NCBI RefSeq assembly: GCF_013155275.1
Contig: NZ_JABJXS010000003.1
Location: forward strand, 558,001-622,000
Direction of reading: 5' to 3'
DNA: 64,000 nt
From: Brenneria sp. hezel4-2-4
GTDB lineage: Bacteria > Pseudomonadota > Gammaproteobacteria > Enterobacterales > Enterobacteriaceae
The notes beneath the pieces are model-generated. The model saw only the letters and a program-made list of their open reading frames with translations. It ran no database searches and was not told where the DNA came from. Shown in pieces: positions 57,496-64,000 of this stretch; the stretch's first letter is position 1, and each line of letters opens with the position of its first letter. Made by a program: the position numbers and the translations under genes.

Positions 57496-57821
57496 TTGAA
57501 TAATCCCATGGTTATACAGCCGGTGACGATAAAACACAGACCGATTACGCCGAATCTATCCGGTTTCTGCTGATAAAAAATAAATCCTGAACAGGCAATC
57601 AAAATGATGCCCAGCCCGCACCACAAGGCATAAGCCAGTCCGGGAGAAATAAGCGACATTGCCTGAGCCAGTGCGTAGAAACAGACCAAATAGCACCCGA
57701 TCACCAGCACTGACGGAATAAATTTACGAAAATTCTGGGTTTTTAATAGCAGGCTGGTGCCGGTGACTTCCAGCAATACCGCGATAAATAACCACAACGT
57801 CGCCATAAGCAAAATTGTCAT
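57492..57821 (-). CDS. SMR-family transporter, second of a pair
   Basis: A 109-residue protein with four membrane helices. The essential Glu18 in helix 1 and the AYALWCGLG motif in helix 3 mark the small multidrug resistance family. Overlaps its partner gene by four bases and the GRE gene at its 3' end. Paired SMR genes usually make heterodimers of opposite topology, as MdtIJ and EbrAB; this could be one. Likely exports a cation linked to the GRE, either substrate analogue or amine product, which is inference. Confidence 0.88.
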   Translation of the reverse strand: MTILLMATLWLFIAVLLEVTGTSLLLKTQNFRKFIPSVLVIGCYLVCFYALAQAMSLISPGLAYALWCGLGIILIACSGFIFYQQKPDRFGVIGLCFIVTGCITMGLFK

Positions 57822-58171
57822 ATTCTTTCCGCCTGTGTTTCGGTATTTGACAGTAAATTAATAATCAGCACGCCGATAATAATTAACCACATGCCAATCA
57901 GTGCCCCGCTCTGTAATGTTTCATTGAATAAAATAGTGCCGAGGATATTGGTCGCCAGAATGCCGATACCGGACCAAATCGCGTAGGCAAAACCCATTGG
58001 AATTCGATTCAACGCCAGCGTCAGGGTGTAATAAGAAACGGCATAACCGAGGGTTGCAAATACCGATGGGATCGCCCGACTAATACCGTCGGATAAAATC
58101 AGCATAGTGGTTGCAAATATTTCAGTAATTACCGCGATAAAAAGCCAGAAATAACATTTACCACGACTCAT
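57818..58171 (-). CDS. SMR-family transporter, first of a pair
   Basis: A 117-residue EmrE-like protein: Glu17 in helix 1, and AYAIWSGIGI with Trp66 in helix 3, the form seen in quaternary-amine (Qac) exporters rather than guanidinium (Gdx) ones. Four hydrophobic helices. ATG 58171 has AGGA seven bases upstream. It is the first gene of the putative seven-gene unit running to 49155. No guanidine riboswitch is seen upstream. Confidence 0.88.
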   Translation of the reverse strand: MSRGKCYFWLFIAVITEIFATTMLILSDGISRAIPSVFATLGYAVSYYTLTLALNRIPMGFAYAIWSGIGILATNILGTILFNETLQSGALIGMWLIIIGVLIINLLSNTETQAERI

Positions 58172-58195
58172 TGATCTGTCCTGATGTTAATAAAC

Positions 58196-58216
58196 GTGCG
58201 CTCTTGACGAGCGCAC
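58196..58216 (-). terminator. stem-loop after yfaZ
   Basis: gtgcgctc (58196-58203) pairs perfectly with gagcgcac (58209-58216) around a 5-base loop. Read on the minus strand it is followed by gtttatt. It lies 31 bases after the yfaZ stop and 25 bases before the SMR start, so it probably separates yfaZ from the downstream unit, at least partly. Confidence 0.6.
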
Positions 58217-58246
58217 AACAAAGGTTGGGTAGGGATAGAAATTTAT

Positions 58247-58819
58247 TTAGAAACTCACTTGGCCGCCAACGTAAGGGCCTTCCACCAGACGTTCATTAGG
58301 GCGCTGGTTTTTGCCGTCCATACCGATATAGCGATAACCGGCTTTCAGCGTCAGCGGTTGCACCGGCTTCCAGCTCAGACCGGAATCCACATCCAGATAA
58401 TTTTTTGTGCTGTTGCTCAACTGACGGGGAGCGGTATAAGCGCTGGCATACAGCCCGACCGAGTCGCTAACCGGTAATTGCACGCCGGCGCCGACCGGGA
58501 AAACCACGCCTTCGCTGCTGCCGTTGGAACCTTTGATATAATTAGCCTGAATGCCGAGATTGACCCGCGCCGGACCGGCGGGAAGATTGATCCCGGTTTC
58601 GGCCCCGGCCACTTCACGGCCGTTTTCATTATTTTTAACCCAGCCGCCGTTGATATACAGGCCGGAAGAGTGTTGTCCCATTCCGATATTCACGTCGGTA
58701 AAGTTTTTACCGACATCAACGCCGCCTTCAATTGCCTGCGCCGCCGGGATACTCATCATTGCCGCCAGTGAGAAGCCGATTACCGTCGTGATGTTTTTTA
58801 CTGATGTACGCATTTTCAT
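58247..58819 (-). CDS. yfaZ: YfaZ-family outer membrane protein
   Basis: A 190-residue protein with a signal peptide ending in AQA (about residue 29). The mature part is rich in alternating hydrophobic/polar beta-strand segments and ends in Phe (GGQVSF), which suits an outer membrane beta-barrel. It resembles the YfaZ family, whose function is unknown. ATG 58819 and 58813 are both possible. A hairpin after the gene suggests it is its own transcription unit. Confidence 0.8.
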   Translation of the reverse strand: MKMRTSVKNITTVIGFSLAAMMSIPAAQAIEGGVDVGKNFTDVNIGMGQHSSGLYINGGWVKNNENGREVAGAETGINLPAGPARVNLGIQANYIKGSNGSSEGVVFPVGAGVQLPVSDSVGLYASAYTAPRQLSNSTKNYLDVDSGLSWKPVQPLTLKAGYRYIGMDGKNQRPNERLVEGPYVGGQVSF

Positions 58820-59035
58820 TTACCTTTTTAGTCTGAGGATTGATGAAACCACCGTTAAAGCGGATGGGTTTCGTTGAGGCATATGAAACACCACTGATAC
58901 GATTCGGCACAATTTAATTATGAAAAAACACAATATTTAGTTTTTTATTCCAATAATTATTTCATATTTATACTTACATCCTGTTTTCTGCGCCAGAGGA
59001 TAAGCCGCGGACGTGGTCGAGGTGAAAGGCGTGGC

Positions 59036-59371
59036 ATGAAGCTGGGAATTATCGGGCAAATCACCCGACAGATAACGCGCATGGCGTTGGAAGAGCTAAA
59101 GGATATTCTGGTTCTGAATAGAAATTTTTACCTGAGCATCAATCTTGATATTAACGACGTCCTGGAGATCGAGTTTCAGTCCTATCTTGATGAGCTTGTT
59201 GAACCGCCCGGAGAGCAATGTCCGAATTCGGTCGGGCAGGGATGGTATTTTGATAAACCGATGAACGGTGAGAATTTCAAAGATTATTACCATGAAAAGA
59301 CTATCGATAAATTTCGATGTCGATGCGTTTGCTTATTTCACTATGACTTGAACGCGCTGCCGGGAAATTAG
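59036..59371 (+). CDS. hypothetical protein (111 aa)
   Basis: ATG 59036 is preceded by GAGG and AAAGG at good spacing. The product is soluble and mixed in composition, with an acidic middle (EIEFQSYLDELVEPPGEQ) and a late CRCVC cysteine cluster. No family recognised. It sits alone between yfaZ and tauA in AT-rich DNA. Could be a remnant of a longer gene or an orphan small protein. Confidence 0.45.
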   Translation: MKLGIIGQITRQITRMALEELKDILVLNRNFYLSINLDINDVLEIEFQSYLDELVEPPGEQCPNSVGQGWYFDKPMNGENFKDYYHEKTIDKFRCRCVCLFHYDLNALPGN

Positions 59372-59570
59372 GTTCGCTGCGTCGCCGCCTTTCTATAACT
59401 CGAAATCTATTGGATAGGTTACTTCGCCGGTTTTGGATCGTGCGATTTTATAGACGTTTTTTAGAAAATATTAGTTTTATAAGTTATATAGATAACGTGT
59501 TTATATCCATTGCTTTCATCGTATATTGTGCTGATAAAAGAAAGGAAAGTAACATTTCTATTTAATACGC
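59372..59570. other. AT-rich spacer upstream of the tau genes
   Basis: About 200 bases with no gene seen. It should contain the promoter of tauABC; no Cbl or CysB site could be recognised by eye. It ends at the ERIC-derived sequence. Confidence 0.4.
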
Positions 59571-59631
59571 TAAATAATTCGAGTCGCGGGAAAGCCAACG
59601 CATATGCAACTTGAAGTATGACGAGTATATA
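59571..59631. repeat. internally deleted ERIC (IRU) element
   Basis: The left part (taaataattcgagtcgcggg) and the right part (gccaacgcatatgcaacttg, then aagtatgacgagtatata) match the two ends of the enterobacterial intergenic repeat as I recall it, joined directly so that the conserved central half (about 65 bases of the ~127) is missing. The outer termini can still pair (tatac..gtcatacttcaagttgca type end against aattcgagt..gc). It lies directly before the tauA ribosome-binding site. Confidence 0.7.
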
Positions 59632-59641
59632 GGGGATGACA

Positions 59642-60619
59642 ATGAGATATCTGTTTTTACGGCCGGTGTTAGCCGCAACGATGTTAATCAGTTTGAGCTT
59701 TATGGCGAGCGCCGCCGATCTTACCGTGGCATACCAAACGATTCCGGATCCTTCGCAGGTGGCTCAGGCCGATGGCGTTTATGAAAAAGCGACCGGTTTG
59801 AAAATAGACTGGCGAAAATTTGACGCCGGTGCGGAAGTGATCGCCGCGGTGGCCTCCGGCGATGTGCAGATAGCCTATTTGGGATCCAGTCCCTATGCCG
59901 CCGCGGTGAGTCAGAAAGTCCCGGTTGAAACATTGTTGATCGCCTCCAAACTGGGGGCCAGCGAAGCGCTGGTGGTGCGCAACGGGGCCGGTATCGAAAA
60001 GCCCGAAGATTTGATCGGCAAGAAGGTCGCGACGCCTTTTGTTTCCACCAGCCATTACAGTTTGCTGGCCGCGCTTAAGCACTGGAATATCGATGCGAAA
60101 AAAGTACAGATCCTGAATCTGAATCCGCCGGCTATCAGCGCTGCCTGGCAACGTGGCGATATTGATGCCGCCTATACCTGGGATCCGGCGCTTGGCGTGG
60201 CGAAATCGAGCGGCGATGTTTTGATCTCTTCCGGGGATTTGGCCAATCTCGGCGCGCCGACGTTTGATGTCTGGCTGGTACGCAAGGATTTTGCCGAGAA
60301 GCATCCGCAGGCGGCAAAAGCGTTTGCCAACGTCACCCAGGATGCCTATACCCGCTACCGCCAGGATCCGCAAGCCTGGCTGGCGGATAAAAGCAACATC
60401 GATAAGCTGGTGAAAATCACCGGCGCCAAAGCGGAAGATATCCCCGGTTTGTTGCAGGGAAATACCTATCCTTTGGCGGAGGAGCAACGGGAGTCCCTTG
60501 CCGAGCCAACCGTGAAGGCGATTAGCGATACGGCGGCGTTTCTCAAGGAACAGGGACGCATTGATGCGGTTTTACCCGATTACTCGCCCTATGTTACCGC
60601 CAGGTTTGTTCCCGAATGA
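59642..60619 (+). CDS. tauA: TauA, taurine ABC transporter binding protein
   Basis: A 325-residue periplasmic protein with a signal peptide ending in ASA (about residue 24). The mature start DLTVAYQTIPDPSQVAQADG is typical of TauA, as is GSSPYAAAVSQKVPVE in the sulfonate-binding region. AGGGG at 59631-59635 fits ATG 59642 (spacing six) better than ATG 59636. First gene of a three-gene sulfonate importer, normally induced on sulfate starvation. Confidence 0.92.
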   Translation: MRYLFLRPVLAATMLISLSFMASAADLTVAYQTIPDPSQVAQADGVYEKATGLKIDWRKFDAGAEVIAAVASGDVQIAYLGSSPYAAAVSQKVPVETLLIASKLGASEALVVRNGAGIEKPEDLIGKKVATPFVSTSHYSLLAALKHWNIDAKKVQILNLNPPAISAAWQRGDIDAAYTWDPALGVAKSSGDVLISSGDLANLGAPTFDVWLVRKDFAEKHPQAAKAFANVTQDAYTRYRQDPQAWLADKSNIDKLVKITGAKAEDIPGLLQGNTYPLAEEQRESLAEPTVKAISDTAAFLKEQGRIDAVLPDYSPYVTARFVPE

Positions 60620-60628
60620 TGTTTGACG

Positions 60629-60655
60629 CGCCCGCGCGCCTTGCCGGCGCGGGCG
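60629..60655 (+). other. G+C-rich stem-loop between tauA and tauB
   Basis: cgcccgcgc (60629-60637) pairs perfectly with gcgcgggcg (60647-60655). No T-run follows. Such structures after binding-protein genes often stabilise the upstream mRNA and lower expression of the following ABC genes. Confidence 0.6.
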
Positions 60656-60676
60656 TGATTTGCCAGCGGATACACG

Positions 60677-61474
60677 ATGACATTACTGAAACTTGAACGG
60701 GTTAGCGCGCGTTATACCAATAGCGAACAGGCGGTATTGGAAAATATCTCTTTTACGCTATCCGCCAGACAATTGATGGTGGCCTTGGGCCCGTCGGGCA
60801 GCGGAAAAACCACGTTGCTAAATTTGATAGCCGGATTTCTCCATCCCGTTGCGGGGGCTATTTCGCTTGACGGCGAGGCTGTTGCCGGGCCGGGGCCGGA
60901 TCGCGGCGTCGTGTTTCAGCACGATGTATTACTGCCCTGGCGGGACGTACTGGGCAATGTGGCCTTTGGGCTGGAACTGGCCGGCGTGCCGACGGTCGAG
61001 CGCGAACAGAAGGCGCGGCGGTTGTTGGCGCAGGTCGGATTGAGCGGCTATGACCGCCGGGCGGTGTGGCAGCTTTCCGGCGGGCAGCGGCAGCGTGTCG
61101 GTATTGCCAGAGCGCTGGCGGCCGATCCGCAGGTTTTACTGCTGGATGAGCCTTTTGGCGCGCTGGATGCGTTCACGCGTGAACAGATGCAGGAACTGTT
61201 GCTCACGGTGTGGAAAAAAACGGTTAAGCCGGTTTTTTTGATCACGCACGATATTGAAGAAGCCATCTTCCTCGCTACCGATCTGATCGTTATGTCGCCC
61301 CATCCAGGACGGATTATCGAGCATCTGAAGCTTGAATTTGGCTCACGCTATGCGGATGGGGAAAGCGCGCGGGCCATAAAATCCGATCCGTCGTTTATTG
61401 ATATGCGAGAACATGTTCTTTCCCGCGTGTTCGCCGAACGCGAACAGTTTTCAAACCGCGATGAGGATACATAG
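60677..61474 (+). CDS. tauB: TauB, taurine ABC transporter ATPase
   Basis: A 265-residue ATPase. Walker [10 protein letters not shown], signature [15 protein letters not shown], Walker [12 protein letters not shown] and switch THDIEEA are intact; the [18 protein letters not shown]-loop is typical of the nitrate/sulfonate/taurine class. Two bases separate it from tauC. Confidence 0.93.
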   Translation: MTLLKLERVSARYTNSEQAVLENISFTLSARQLMVALGPSGSGKTTLLNLIAGFLHPVAGAISLDGEAVAGPGPDRGVVFQHDVLLPWRDVLGNVAFGLELAGVPTVEREQKARRLLAQVGLSGYDRRAVWQLSGGQRQRVGIARALAADPQVLLLDEPFGALDAFTREQMQELLLTVWKKTVKPVFLITHDIEEAIFLATDLIVMSPHPGRIIEHLKLEFGSRYADGESARAIKSDPSFIDMREHVLSRVFAEREQFSNRDEDT

Positions 61475-61476
61475 CC

Positions 61477-62310
61477 ATGAGCGCCGTCGAGAACCCGACC
61501 ACACAGCAAAATGCCCCCCGGAAACGGCCAACGGTTACCAAACCGCTCCCGCTCTTTGCCGTCAGCACTATCAGCATCAGCGCGCTGTTGCTGGCATGGT
61601 GGCTGGCAACCCGCTTCAATATCATAGAACCGTTATTTCTTCCTGCGCCTGGCGCGGTATTACGGCGGTTTTGGCAGTTGGTTACCGTCGGATATATGGA
61701 TGCCACGCTGTGGCATCATTTGTCCGCCAGCCTGCAACGTATCGGGTTGGCGCTACTGGCGGCGTTATTGACGGCGATCCCGCTGGGCGTCGCTATCGGC
61801 CGTAGCCGGATTGCCCGTGGGGTGTTTGATCCGTTAATCGAGTTCTATCGACCCATCCCGCCGCTGGCTTATCTTCCGCTGATCGTTATCTGGTTCGGCA
61901 TTGGCGAGTTTTCCAAGGTGTTGTTGATTTATCTGGCTATTCTCGCTCCTATCGTGATTGCGACCGCCGATGGCGTGCGCAGTGCGGACCCAGCCAGGAT
62001 CCTCGCGGCCCAGACACTGGGGGCGACGCCGTTACAGCTTATCCGCTATGTCATTTTCCCCGGCGCGCTGCCGGATATTCTGGTCGGGGTGCGAATCGGG
62101 CTGGGGGTGGGCTGGTCAACGCTGGTCGCCGCGGAACTGGTGGCGGCGACGCAAGGGCTGGGATTTATGGTACAGGCCGCCTCACAGTTTTTGGTGACGG
62201 AGGTGGTGATTCTGGGGATCCTGGTGATTGCGAGCATCGCTTTTGTGATGGAAATCGGGCTGCGCTACCTGCAACGCAAGCTGACCCCCTGGCACGGACG
62301 GACGCCGTAG
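61477..62310 (+). CDS. tauC: TauC, taurine ABC transporter permease
   Basis: A 277-residue permease with about six membrane helices. The first ~25 residues are polar and basic; the conserved FYRPIPPLAYLPLIVIWFGIG and EAA loop (AAQTLGATPLQLIRYVIFPGA) mark the SsuC/TauC class. The usual fourth gene tauD (taurine dioxygenase) is missing; the next gene is convergent. Confidence 0.93.
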   Translation: MSAVENPTTQQNAPRKRPTVTKPLPLFAVSTISISALLLAWWLATRFNIIEPLFLPAPGAVLRRFWQLVTVGYMDATLWHHLSASLQRIGLALLAALLTAIPLGVAIGRSRIARGVFDPLIEFYRPIPPLAYLPLIVIWFGIGEFSKVLLIYLAILAPIVIATADGVRSADPARILAAQTLGATPLQLIRYVIFPGALPDILVGVRIGLGVGWSTLVAAELVAATQGLGFMVQAASQFLVTEVVILGILVIASIAFVMEIGLRYLQRKLTPWHGRTP

Positions 62311-62350
62311 CGGTTATCCCGTTGATATTCACTCGCGGCGCGTTGCCTGG

Positions 62351-63898
62351 CTAGGTTTGGGCGTTAAGCGTATTCGCCGAATTAACCATCAGTTGTTCAC
62401 CCAGCTTAAGGCGCTGAATTTTACCGGAAGCGCCGCGAGGCAGGCTGGTCACCAGATAAAAATAACGCGGCGTTTTGTATTTCCCCAGTTTTTCCCCGCA
62501 CCATTCGCGCAGCGCCTCTTCATCCAGCCGGCAACCGGCCTTAAGGACGATGGCGGCGGCGATGTCCTGTCCGTAGTCGGCGTCGGCAATGGCGAAAGCG
62601 GCGGCCTCCATAATCGTCGGGTAGCTGACCAGCGCATCGTCGATTTCCCGCGGCGCGATATTCTCGCCGCCTTTTATAATCAGCTCCTTCAGCCTGCCGG
62701 TAACAAAATAGAACCCGGTATCATTGCGATAGCCTAAATCACCGGTGTGTAGCCATCCGTCCCGATCGATGGCGGAGGCCGTCTGAACGGCATCGTTGTA
62801 GTAGCCATTCATGACGCCGGCGCCGTGCAGAATAATTTCCCCCACGCGGTTATCCGCCAGCCGTTCCCCTTGCTTATTGATGACCGCCGCCTCGACGCCG
62901 CAGGGTAGCCCGACGCTGCCGAATACCCGTTGTGCGTGAGGATTACAGAAAACCAGCGAACTGGACTCCGTCATTCCCATGCCCTCAATCACCGGGATGC
63001 CGAAACGTTGCTCAAACTGTTCATGGTGTGTCTGAGGTAACGGCGCGGAGGCTGAACGGGCAAACCTTATCCGAGGATAGCGCCGTGCGCCGCCGGTATC
63101 GGCATTTAATAAGAACGCAATCATGGTGGGCACCAGATTCAGCCAGGTGCAGCGATGGTTCTCGACCGTTTTCCACCATGCGGAAACGGAGAAACGCCGC
63201 ATGGCGACCAGACTGCCGCCTGAAAAGAGCGGAACCAGTACGCCGATAACCCAGCCGTTAATATGGTAAACCGGCAGGGTGCTCAGCAAACGATCCTGCG
63301 GGCCAAGCCGGTGCCAGCGGCTGATTTCACCCGCGGCGGCGAACAGGTTGGCATGGCTGAGCAACACGCCCTTCGGGTTTCCGGTGGTGCCGGAGGTGTA
63401 CATCAGTAACGCGGGTTGCGCCGGCGCCGGCCGGTAGAGCGGGATGGAATGCCTGGATAACGGTTGTTCGGCGGCAGGCCAGCGCTCGCGGGTGATCATC
63501 AACGGCCTTTCCTGCGCGGGAAGCCGTTGCAGTATGCCCTGCAAGCGGGGAGTGAGCTGGCGCGTGGTGAAAATGATCCGCGCGTCGCTGTGGGGAATAA
63601 TTCGCGCCAGCGCATCGTCGGTCGCCAGCAGGTTAAGCGGCGCCACCACATAGCCGGCCAGCATCAAAGAGAGCGCCAGTCTGACGGTATGAAAACCGCC
63701 TTCCGACAGAAAGGCGATGTTATCTCCCGGCCGGCAGCCTTGCTCGTGCAGCCATGCCGCCGTGGCGGTGGTGCTCTGTAATAGCTGGGCGAAACTCAGG
63801 GCGTCAGGCGATTCGCCGGCGACGATAAACGGCGCGTCCGGGCGCTTAGCCGCCTGCCGCAATAAAATGTCCTGTAGCGTAGCGGGTTGCGTGCTCAT
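62351..63898 (-). CDS. acyl-CoA synthetase / AMP-dependent ligase
   Basis: A 515-residue member of the ANL superfamily. The AMP-binding motif YTSGTTGNPKG is at about residue 167; later motifs include GMGMTESSS, HTGDLGYRNDTG and the hinge segment GRLKELIIKGGENIAP. The C-terminal Lys is in RGASGKIQRLKL. It activates a carboxylic acid to its CoA thioester; the substrate cannot be read from sequence. Its start overlaps the end of an upstream gene (ATGA), so it belongs to an operon that continues beyond the window. Confidence 0.88.
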   Translation of the reverse strand: MSTQPATLQDILLRQAAKRPDAPFIVAGESPDALSFAQLLQSTTATAAWLHEQGCRPGDNIAFLSEGGFHTVRLALSLMLAGYVVAPLNLLATDDALARIIPHSDARIIFTTRQLTPRLQGILQRLPAQERPLMITRERWPAAEQPLSRHSIPLYRPAPAQPALLMYTSGTTGNPKGVLLSHANLFAAAGEISRWHRLGPQDRLLSTLPVYHINGWVIGVLVPLFSGGSLVAMRRFSVSAWWKTVENHRCTWLNLVPTMIAFLLNADTGGARRYPRIRFARSASAPLPQTHHEQFEQRFGIPVIEGMGMTESSSLVFCNPHAQRVFGSVGLPCGVEAAVINKQGERLADNRVGEIILHGAGVMNGYYNDAVQTASAIDRDGWLHTGDLGYRNDTGFYFVTGRLKELIIKGGENIAPREIDDALVSYPTIMEAAAFAIADADYGQDIAAAIVLKAGCRLDEEALREWCGEKLGKYKTPRYFYLVTSLPRGASGKIQRLKLGEQLMVNSANTLNAQT

Positions 63899-63999
63899 GG
63901 ATAGCGCCTGTGCAAATAGCCGCCCAGAACGTCTTCCAGCGCCGGTACGCTTTCGGGGATCGGCGACGAAACCCGGACCAGATTAAAAAAATGACGGTA
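63895..63999 (-). CDS. C-terminal fragment of a gene upstream of the acyl-CoA synthetase
   Basis: An open minus-strand frame enters at the right edge and stops with TGA at 63895-63897, overlapping the ligase start by four bases (ATGA). The last 34 residues end in GGYLHRRYP and contain VSSPIPESVPALEDV. The family is not recognised from this fragment. The tight overlap, typical of operons here, supports it as a real gene. Confidence 0.6.
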   Translation of the reverse strand, partial: YRHFFNLVRVSSPIPESVPALEDVLGGYLHRRYP

Positions 64000-64000
64000 G

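Noticed and set aside
57492-58171. Guanidinium exporters under a guanidine riboswitch
   Set aside because: The motif is of the quaternary-amine type and no guanidine aptamer is visible upstream.

Overview
The window is bacterial, gene-dense and G+C-rich in its genes (roughly 55-60% by eye), with more A+T-rich spacers. Gene content, gene order and protein similarity point to the Enterobacterales: the pdu and cbi/cob genes closely follow the Salmonella arrangement, there are YfaZ-like and MarT/FidL-like genes, and an internally deleted ERIC (IRU) repeat lies upstream of tauA. I cannot fix the genus; a Pectobacteriaceae or Yersiniaceae member (Brenneria/Pectobacterium-like) would fit. No tRNA, rRNA, CRISPR array, prophage or insertion sequence was seen.

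Layout. (1) 1-690: the C-terminal end of an unidentified membrane protein, an AT-rich stretch and a 53-residue glycine-rich lipoprotein. (2) 709-19503, all minus strand: a complete 1,2-propanediol utilisation (pdu) microcompartment operon, pduABCDEGHJKLMNOPQSTUVW, that continues into cobA (SUMT), cobD and pduX. (3) 20096-22081, plus strand: the diffusion facilitator pduF and the activator pocR, across a ~590 bp divergent control region. (4) 22225-23289: a zinc alcohol dehydrogenase. (5) ~23645-41216, plus strand: a cobalamin riboswitch followed by one tightly packed anaerobic B12 operon, cbiABCDETFGHJKLMNQOP-cobU-cobS-cobC-cobT. (6) 41603-47626: an RpiR-family regulator, a complete polyamine-type ABC importer and an M24-fold hydrolase with altered metal sites. 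(7) 47712-49033: a ToxR/CadC-type membrane regulator and its FidL/YqeJ-like partner. (8) 49155-58171, all minus strand: two overlapping SMR transporters, a glycyl radical enzyme (GRE), its radical-SAM activase, a short RND adaptor, an RND pump and an AI-2E-family permease, preceded by yfaZ. (9) 59642-62310: tauABC without tauD. (10) 62351-64000: an acyl-CoA synthetase and the tail of the gene upstream of it.

How it works together. Propanediol enters through PduF and is dehydrated in the microcompartment by the B12-dependent diol dehydratase PduCDE, repaired by PduGH. Propionaldehyde is split between propanol (PduQ) and propionyl-CoA (PduP), then propionyl-phosphate (PduL) and propionate plus ATP (PduW). 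PduS, PduO and PduT service the cobalamin. The cbi/cob operon makes the cofactor de novo, while the tetrapyrrole entry step (CobA) and the aminopropanol linker steps (PduX, CobD) are encoded at the end of the pdu operon, so cofactor supply and catabolism are interleaved at the operon level.

The part least explained by known biology is region 8: a GRE-activase pair co-directional with, and partly overlapping, paired SMR exporters and followed by an RND pump whose adaptor lacks the usual C-terminal domain. Region 6 is a second uncharacterised catabolic unit.
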